Assembly (NCBI RefSeq): GCF_001649575.2
Contig: NC_051453.1
Location: forward strand, 16,869,151 to 16,933,150
DNA: 64,000 nucleotides
DNA from: Kryptolebias marmoratus
Lineage: Eukaryota > Chordata > Actinopteri > Cyprinodontiformes > Rivulidae
Direction of reading: 5' to 3'
In this document: piece after piece, positions 55,401 through 64,000 of the stretch
Layout of the letters: each line of letters starts with the position of its first letter
Numbering within the stretch: position 1 is the first letter of the stretch
Translations under genes and position numbers: made by a program
The notes under the pieces: generated by a model
The model's database searches: none
Seen by the model: the letters and a program-made list of their open reading frames with translations, nothing else
Told to the model about the DNA's origin: nothing

Positions 55401-58400
55401 TTTCCAGAAACTGAAAAGAAGGAGCGACAAAACACAACTTTGTGTACCAGATGGAATCTAGTACAGATAGTTGGGATAGTTTTATTTTTCCCACAGTTCC
55501 AAAAACTGAAGTTCACAAAAAAAAAAACCTCTGTCATTGGTAAAGCTACAGAGGATCTAGCAAAGGGTTGATGATTGTTTTCAGGAGGTCTCAGTTTTTA
55601 AATACTTTTAAGACTACAGAGGTCAGTGCAGCTGGCCTGTTTAATCCTGCAATGCTTGTTATTTTCAGGGAGGACAGGAAAGATGGGACCTGAAGCTTGC
55701 AGGTACAAAACAGAGTCAAACATTTTATTTAAGATGCCTGTGAAGACTGGCGCTTCAGTCACTACAATGTCTCACAGAGCTCTTTTTACCTGTTTACGTC
55801 CTGTTCTTTGATATATGGAGTTAGGCAAGCATCCCTGTTCTTTCTCTGCATGTTTTCTCCTGAAGGTTGCCAGAAGAAGTTCTGTCCTGAAGCCAAAAAT
55901 CACTTCAACCCTTATGTTTCACCTATTTACGCAACTCAGTGCTGAAACCCACAAACACATGGTTCTCCCAAAAGTGCATTTACAGACAAAACACAGAAAA
56001 AAAAATCCTCACGCAGTGCAGAACTAGGGGTTGTAAGTCATAAGGAGTTAGAGCTCAGCTCAGTCCTCCTGGTTCTTATCCAGAAGTTGCTGCTTGATTT
56101 AGTGGTTGTCCTTGTGTGAGTGAGTCTGCGCACCATTTTCATATCTGTTGTGTCATTCAGCAGAGAGCCAAATGTGAGGTCAGCTCTCAGGGACCATGCA
56201 TCTTTTCTTGCTGACAACGAGCTGAGTACCACCTGCAGACTTTTGGCCCATCCGCTGCTCTTGTAAAGCTGTGACGTTGGCTCTCAGGAATTTACTGGAA
56301 AAGGTTTGTTTTCTGTCTGAAGACCAGAATTTGACTGGTTACAGGAAAGAAATCACCAACGCTTGTGATTCAGTTCTCATATCAGCACGTTTTTCCCCAC
56401 TGGGACATAGAACTTGAAGGAGTCTACTTCAAGATATGACCTAGATCGATGTTTTTACACGCATCAAAAGCTTATGAAACTTTTTCAGTTTTCACTGCCA
56501 AAATGGGTAATAACTGAGAGGAAACTGTAAATAATATGGAAAAGCAAAAGTCTGGGGAGAATCTTTAGCCAAGCAAAGAATGTTCTATCTCTGTATTTTG
56601 ATATGTAGTAAATGTGAACACTCTCGTCACCTAGTGGCATGGTATGTGTATTTCAGTGCATTTTGTCAGAATTAGGTGGCAGTTTTTAAAGTAAATGAAC
56701 CTGTAGTGTGCAAAGCTTTTTAAGGTTTTTGATTCTCTCCTATTGAGCAGCAGCTTCTTAGAGTCATTGGTGTGCTCTATCTCATAACTACAATATTCGT
56801 GTAAGTAATACACACAACGGCAATTGCTTATGGAAAATGAATATCTATCTTAAATAAATATTTAAAATATACTAAATTACCTTACATTGAACTGACCTGA
56901 ATTATTCTGCAGAAACATTGATGATCGCTGAGTCATCAGTCATTCCCATGTAAATATTTTAGATTATCTTGCATGTTCTTGCTCTATATGTCCCCAGTGA
57001 AATATCAGTTTTTTCCAGGGATTTTTATCTTTTTTGGCTGATGCCCTGTTAAAAGGTTTCTCATCATCTCTGAGATCAAGCGTTCTTTCAGCTCAAAGGC
57101 AAAAAATGTAAACTTTGGCGTCATAAATGAGTAATGTAATCAGTAAAGTATGAACAATTCCAAAATGGATAAATAGATGCTCTTACTTTCTTATTATCAC
57201 TTTTCCTGTGAACACAACTCCTCACTATAACTTGCACACATATAAGTCAAATGAACCACAAATTTTTAATCTCTTACTCCTCACATAGCCTTTTCATCCT
57301 CCCCTGGTGTGAGCAGATACAATAAAATGGAGACCAGAGACCACTTTCACTTCACATTCACTCGCACTGCAGAAAAACTCACTCTGAGAAGAGCTAAACA
57401 AATGTTATGAGCTGAGACACAGTGTTGTAAAAAAAAAAAGAGTCCTCCACCGGATGGTTGGTTGTTGTCTTTGTAAGGTCTGGACTTCGGCATGATAATG
57501 TCGCCTTTGAGTCTAAACAATAAGTGTCAGTGGGTGTTTTATGGCTTCACTGAAAAACAATGGCAATGATGTCTTTATTGCTCTCGCACGTTTAAGAGCT
57601 TGATGCTGAAATAAGAAAAGAATGCCCGCTGCTTCTGCAACAACTGCTGACAGGTCGACATTTTGGTGGAGTCAGCGAGGTATTATTTGAGGGAATGTGG
57701 TTTCTAAAGGTTTGTCCTATTAACTGTTTTGATCTGCTATTAATACTCATGTATTCTAACGTTACCAACACAATTTAGGATTAGGACTGACACAGTTACA
57801 TATCGTAAACAACATTAAACCACACTTAACGGCAAGCGCATACTTGGTAGAGGTGGTTTAAACAAATCTATGATGTAGCAGCCTCTTTCACACATGCATG
57901 GTTTTTATCCCTTACCATTGATGCGTTTATTGGTGGGTATTATGTTGTTATTAAACCATGATCCTGCTAGAATATAATAGAAGAAAAAAAGCAGCTTGTG
58001 AAAGCTTCAGCAGGAGGAAGTTAAAGCTTTGTGCCAGACCAAGCAAGAAAGCAAACTGCCTGCAAAACCAATGTTATTGATGATGTGTTGTATTTTCTTC
58101 TCCCTCTCTTCCTGGTTTAGTTCAAGAATTCGATGAAAAGCCATCCTTCAGTCAGTTTTGTCAGCAACACAACAATGCTTGTACAAAGCTATGTTTCATT
58201 TATTTGTGCCAAGCTGGCTCTTTCAGATTTACTCACATTTAATACGCTCCTTCTGCCAGTTTTAGTTAAAAAAAAAAAGCTGCCATCGAAGTCTGCAGGG
58301 AAGGCTGGAAAGGATGGTGTGCAGGTCTTTTACACACAAATAGTTTGACAGGCATGGCATTCAGCTTTGTGCACAGATTGGGTAATGCTTTTTGCTTCTC

Positions 58401-58799
58401 TACAGGGAACTGCCTGATTATTAGCCTCTGAGTCTGATGAACAACAATAAAAAAGGACACATTTATTGATAACTGCTTGAAGCCACATAAATTCTTTGTG
58501 CCAAATGTCTTTCTGGACACAGTATCGAAATATTTACAACATTAAAAAGCACCTTTCCTACCTAGCTCTCTATCAATGGTTGAAAGGACAACAACTAAAC
58601 TCGTAAACTGACAATCCCCATTCCATTGAAACACTGATGACATCCGTGTTTTGTTTTTTTTTAATTTTATTTTATTGTGACAACTGTATGACCAGACCTT
58701 CAAATCTGTTAAATACAAAGTAAACCTTTTTTTGTAATTCCATCATTTTATAAATCATGACATAACTTAAAAAACATGGTCCTTACCAGGTTCTAATAA

Positions 58800-58856
58800 A
58801 GCAGCAGTACGACCTCAGATGGCGCCATATAAAAAAACTGAATTGAATTGAGACAT
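58800..58856 (+). repeat. Tail of a teleost SINE/LINE-type repeat
   Basis: GGCGCCATATAAAAAAACTG followed by AATTGAATTGA matches the AT-rich tail frequent in fish interspersed repeats. The body upstream is not recognisable. Confidence 0.35.
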
Positions 58857-61800
58857 ACGGAGTATTATTGTTCAAGATAAATCCTCAGTATCTAACAAAA
58901 TGTTATTTTCAGAAGTACAAACCAATAAAAATAAAACACCATGTACTTAACAAAGAGTCAGCTAAATAATCCAGGAAGAAGTGAGTGAAAGACAAAACAT
59001 ATCCCAGCAGTCAAATAACTTGTTGAACTACTTTTAGTACATGAACTTGCAAATACACAAAAACAAATCATCACCACTCTACTATTATTATGAGAGAGAA
59101 GAAGCAGAATGCCTTTTATTGGAACACTATCATGTTTTTGAGCTATGAAGAAAATACAGTTCAATGAAGTTTCAAGGTCAGACAGGGACTTTTTTTTCTT
59201 TTTAAATCAGTGTAATTATCTGGAAAATCCAAACTTCAGTTGTTTTGTTCCGTTAAATGCAAATTATTAAACGTTTGAATGAAGTCATGACAAGCCATCG
59301 GGTCTGCATTATGTTGTTTTAGTCAGTGGGATTTTGGGAAATGGATATTATTGTTTTTAAATCTTTCCTATTTTGTATTGAGGTAATGCAGTGGGGGCAA
59401 GACAGAGATAAGAAAATACAGAAAAAAACTAAACGTTAGGTAAAAGAGATGGCAAGAATCCCAACAACATTTCAAAGGGTTTTTAGCTTTGTGTAACAGC
59501 ACTTTATTGTTATTTAAAAGCAGGAAAATGTGCAGATTTATGAGGTGTGACTGATCTCTCCCCCTCAATCTCCTTTTCGTTCTGCAGGGCAGTGGATGGC
59601 GTTCAAGATTTAAAACAAAGCAGTCAGAGGTTACACATTGTTATTCTCCTCTCCAACCCTTTATCCACCTTCACCCCTTCTCCTTTAGGTCCTCCTCCTT
59701 CTGCCTCCCACTTCTCCTCGTCCTGGCATCTGGTTTCAATCTCTGGTGAGATTACAAATGTAAGCAGTGCATCAGCCTTCGCCTCTCTCAACCCTGTCTT
59801 CTTGTTATGTTGTGTTGCTCATTTCCCAGCCGTCCTTAATGGATGATTTGGTTTAGTAATTCAGCTGTCGATGCGGCGGAGAGAGAGACGGACAGACGGG
59901 GGGGGGGGAGGTTCTTTGAAAACAAATGCATCTATAAGGCAATTTTTTATAGTTTATTAAAATGCATGTAGTGTGGAGCAAAAACCAAAGAAACAGAGCA
60001 GAGGTTTGTGTGACGAATAACAGGACGCTGACCATGACCTCCAAGGGAGAAAGGTCAAGGGTCAGGATGCAGAGGATCGTGTGTGAGGGGTCGCAGGTTA
60101 ACAGGTAGCAGCAAAGGCTGGGGGATGAAAGGTAAAACAGTTGTTTATGGCCACTGCAGAGGGCACAGAGAGGGCAGTTCTTCTATCAGATGTGTCTGTC
60201 TGGGATCTCAGCTGTGATGACCCCGCTCCTCCCTCCTCATCTCTGTCTATCGTCCTCTGTCTGACATGTTTTCTGTTCATAGCTCAAACTTGTCATTCCG
60301 GTTTTTTGTGGGTTGGAGCTCTTTGATTTGCCATCTCAGCAGAAAATTTAAAACAATAAATGTACATAATGGATAAATTTACTTCTTAAGCACACATTAG
60401 AAATAGAGTTGGACCTATTGTTACAGCAGTTTTTAATCTTTCAGTTAATTTAATTGCAATGATTTACTCCCAGTACATGGATACTGTGATCCCAGCTACT
60501 GCAACCCTGTATCTTTTATACCTGGGCTGCTAAATGGTATTGTCAGGCCATGCAAATAACCAAGTATCAGTAGGAGGGAGAAAAACCTACTAACAACCTG
60601 AGATGAAGAATGATGCTTCACAAGTACTGTCTGTTCTGCCTCTTTGATTTAAAATGATGTGACTTATCAGCTGTTTGAGCAAACACAATAAACTGACATG
60701 ACAGACCAGCCTTTTGGGAAAACATACATCCCAAAATTTTAAAATAATATAGTTGGTCGGTATCTCCAAGATGCTCTTGAACTCTCATCATGTTCTATAC
60801 TTTAGCAGACCCATTAAGATCCTGCAACGTATACCCTGTCATCAGGATGCAGCAATGCGCTACAGGATCTTGCTAAGCTAGTGCAATGCTACTAGATGAT
60901 GAGGTTGTAGCTTAGGCATGAGGCCAGCATGGCTAGTCCTGCTTCAAATTCTCCATGACAGAGTCACACCAGTCTTTGAGGGTCCCATGTCATGGATACT
61001 CTGTTACCACCCTTCACATAGGATCCTGATATACTGCCACCACTGTGATCAACCATGCTCTTGCTACAGAAGTACTGAGTGTCATAAATGTCTGTTATCA
61101 GCTGCGTGGCCATCTACTGTTTGTATTTTCAATTTTAGTTCAATTGTTCTCATGTTACTGTGGGTAACCTCTTTAATTCAGAGTCACTACTCAACAGGAT
61201 AGCCCTTCTTCTGAATAATTTCTCTCAGGGAGTTGGATCATTTGCAACTGGGTATAGGGGCAGAAATGGGGTAGCATATATGCAGTTGCACAGCTCTGAG
61301 GTTTGATGCTGACAGTTGAGAGTGTGTGTCCAGATTAGGGCTCAGGCCCAGCTGGGCAGTGTCCTGTTTCCTTCCCCAGTTGGCACCAGCTGCAGTCACA
61401 GGCCCACAGTCCTTCATTCACACTCAGATGTGCAGTTTTTACAGTTTTTATATGTATTACTGGTATAAAAGGAAAGATTCAGAGGCATCAGAACTGAGAA
61501 ATGAGCCTTGATACTAAGACACCGCGAAACGCAGGTAGAGTGTTGGCCAATCTCCCAGAAGAGAGCTGGTGTTTGAATTTTATGCACTTAACATTCACAG
61601 AGGCTTTGTGTAGACAACATGACTGCAAATGTGAAATATGAATGAGATCAGCAGCGGACCTGTAGAGTTTCACAGCTGAGACTGATTTATACTCATCCCC
61701 GTGCTGCTTTTTTATTCTTACTGTAGTCATAAAACACGATAGCAACAGGTTGTGTGAGCAAGATGCCTCTCCACACACTCACAAAGCTCATGTAACTGTT

Positions 61801-62173
61801 TGACTGCTAGTCTAAATTTGTCTGGGTGGAACTATGTGTGTACACTTGTTTTGTGTGAAAGACCAAAGACTACTGAAAATCTTTTACACACATTTATTTT
61901 ATTTTCACTAAAGCACAACAGGGCACCTACTCCTCACTCCACTGTGTCAAATGTAGAATTTGTTTTTCAAATAAATAATCTGTGGGCTATTTTTCTACCT
62001 ATCTTTCTGTCTGGTTTTATTATATAGTAATTACAGAAGTGATTTGTGATTCTGTAAAAATTGAATTCCTACTGATACAAAAACTCTATCTGCACTTGCA
62101 AAGAATTTCAAAAATGAAACTAGTATTTCTTAAAAAACATGCATATTACCCACTGCCTTACATGTTTACTAAG

Positions 62174-62500
62174 GTTGATTAGCTGTGGATGTCATCTTGA
62201 ATTGCCTTGACTTCAAAAGTTAATCAGTTGAAGATCTCCATCCAATGATTACTGTTTGGGAGTTTCATTAAAATCAATCCAATGGATCATGAGATATTTT
62301 CCTCTCAAACAGAGTAGAATCCATAAAGCTATTGGCAAATGTTTAAAGATATTGTTTAATCTATTAGTGCCCAAAACATGTGTAGGGGATTAGTCCCTGC
62401 TGGTACCACACTAAATCTTAGGTCAACATCTGTAAAACTGACTGAGTTAGAGTGATTTTTTTGTATATTTTAAGGTCAGCTGGCTGTGGCAGAAACAAAT
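62174..62500 (-). repeat. ~300-bp-period repeat, inverted copy
   Basis: Reverse-complement matches to the 48.7-51.5 kb units: GATTAGCTGTGG near 62180 and CAGCTGGCTGTGGCAG near 62475 are two successive landmarks about 300 bp apart, with TCCAATGATTACTG and CATGAGATATTTTC between them. Confidence 0.7.
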
Positions 62501-63740
62501 ACAATGATTAAAGGGGAAAAAACAACCTAAAAAGACACATTGGAAGCATTTATTTTATCTAAGAGCTGGATCTGGCCTGCAGGTCTTGAGTTTACCACTG
62601 GTCTGGTCTAAAAGATGTGATGTAAATGAGAAGAACTGAGACTTTTGCACTGAGCTGTAGTGTGCTGAATGCTTTACATTAGACAATGCTAACCTTTAAG
62701 TTTCGTTCCCATCTATGACACACTTGGCTGGAAGTGTTTGTGCACTGAATGATTCCCATCTGAATCGCAGGTCGCCACAAAGCAGCTGGAGAATGTGCGG
62801 ACACAGATTGAGGTTTACTCTTAATTTGGTCTGCTAATCCCCTCTGTTTATGGCCTTATTATAGTTTGGGGGGAGGAGCACATTCCTTTAAAATGTTTTT
62901 ACGTTCACAGCACTGGGATTTTGAATAAACTTTTACATGCAGCTTCAGTTTGTTCTATTTGTTGGCTGACGAGTCCTGTTGAGGTTCATGCAGTGTCACC
63001 TCTACAAGTAGTAGAAAATCCCACCTGCGTTAGTCCTCACCAAGCTGCTCCATATAAGGAAGCCCTTGCACTCCTGTTTTGTGCAGAACATAATGCACCC
63101 AAAGAGGAATTTTAAAGTTTGGGAGATTTTTGCCTGCCAGCTCATTTGTGTGCATGCTCATGTATTTGATGGAGACCGGAGAAATATTACTTTTGGAAGG
63201 CAGAGCATGAAAAAACCACTGTTGTGTTCACTGGCTTTGCTGACTGCACGTCTTTTTGTATTAAGAGAAACATTTCAAAACATCTCCACAATGTTCTCTC
63301 TTCTTCTTTTTTTTAAACCTCTTCGACTGGCTTAGTGTTAAATTAGAGCTGGCACCAACATGGCTTTCCAACCCTGAAACTTAACTCAAACATCTCTCAC
63401 AACAGATGGGATGGCAGAAAAAGCAGAGGGAGAGAAAGAGAGGCAAAGCTCTCTGGTTTCTGAGAACTGCCTGTGGTTATTAATAATGAGGTGAAGATGA
63501 GTTCCTCCGAGAGCCGATGGAGGTCTGGTATTATTGGGGTAGAGAAGAGTCACTGGTTGTGGTCCAACATACACACAGTCACACAGATGTCCGCTAGTCA
63601 AACTTTATTCATAGTGTTTTGACGTAACCACAACAATGAAATAAAAAAGGCCGAAGAGAGTATATCCTAATGAAGTCCAGACAATGACCGCAATGTTGAG
63701 GTCATGTTGCAAATATAAACGAAATTAATGGACGGAATTA

Positions 63741-64000
63741 CAGGTGCTGGTCATAAAATTAGAATATCATGAAAAAGTAGATTGATTTCAGTAATTCCAT
63801 TTAAAAAGTGAAACTTGTATATTATATTCATACATTACATACAAACCCATATATTTCAAATGTTTATTTCGTTTAATTTTGATGATTACAAATGACAACA
63901 AATGAAAATCTCAAATTCATCATATCAGAAAATTAGAATCTTGTGAAAAGGTTCAAAATTGATGGCACCTGGTACCACACTCTAATCAGCTAATTAACTC
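63741..64000 (+). mobile_element. Tc1/mariner-like transposon, left end, cut by window
   Basis: Preceded by TA (63739-63740), the element begins CAGGTGCTGGTCATAAAATT followed by AGAATATCATGAAAAAGT. A second, direct copy of the core, AAAATTAGAATCTTGTGAAA, lies at about 63930, giving the IR/DR arrangement with two transposase binding sites per end. The sequence then enters ACACTCTAATCAGCTAATTA, typical of the leader of this teleost Tc1 family. The transposase frame, if intact, is beyond the window. Confidence 0.85.

Larger units (their letters stand above)
48666..64000. other. Gene-free region downstream of plpp3
   Basis: 15 kb in which I find no exon chain, known protein similarity apart from retroelement scraps, or RNA gene. 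It holds the ~300-bp repeat units, a MITE remnant, two LINE remnants, a repeat tail near 58800 and a Tc1-like end. Human PLPP3 is likewise followed by a large gene desert. Confidence 0.6.

Overview
The window is vertebrate nuclear DNA, almost certainly from a ray-finned (teleost) fish. Coding sequence is split into short exons with consensus GT/AG junctions, introns are long, CA/GT and TA microsatellites are common, and interspersed elements typical of teleosts are present (palindromic MITEs, a Tc1-like transposon end, non-LTR retrotransposon scraps, a tRNA-derived SINE). Nothing prokaryotic was seen. Three runs of N (19834-20004, 21369-21612, 46743-47554) are assembly gaps.

Three protein-coding genes are resolved exon by exon, and each reassembled frame stays open through every junction. 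(1) The 3' part of a FYB-family adaptor, most likely fyb2, lies on + at 246-3478 in ten exons; its 5' part is outside the window. (2) prkaa2, the catalytic alpha-2 subunit of AMP-activated protein kinase, lies complete on - at 7916-16292 in ten exons and encodes 557 residues. (3) plpp3, phospholipid phosphatase 3 (LPP3/PPAP2B), lies on + at 20465-46688 and encodes 313 residues. fyb2 and prkaa2 converge and prkaa2 and plpp3 diverge, as I recall for FYB2-PRKAA2-PLPP3 on human 1p32. The three have separate jobs: immune-type adaptor, energy-sensing kinase, and ectophosphatase for lysophosphatidate and related lipids. They look like an old syntenic block, not a functional operon.

Layout: 1-4.6 kb fyb2 end and 3' UTR; 4.6-16.4 kb prkaa2 (3' UTR, gene, CpG-rich promoter); 16.4-20 kb shared upstream region with a CTCF-like site and old repeats; 20-48.66 kb plpp3, with a 12.7-kb first intron and several MITEs; 48.66-64 kb no gene recognised, a ~300-bp-period repeat family, two LINE remnants and the start of a Tc1-like element cut by the window edge.

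The most interesting observation is that plpp3 carries two alternative second exons (33271-33425 and 34219-34376). They have identical splice phases and homologous but diverged products, and resemble the exon-2 pair that yields two isoforms of the paralogue PLPP1. The upstream copy has a GT microsatellite running directly into its 3' splice site, while the downstream copy has a strong pyrimidine tract; a recursive-splice-like site lies 130 bp upstream of the first copy.
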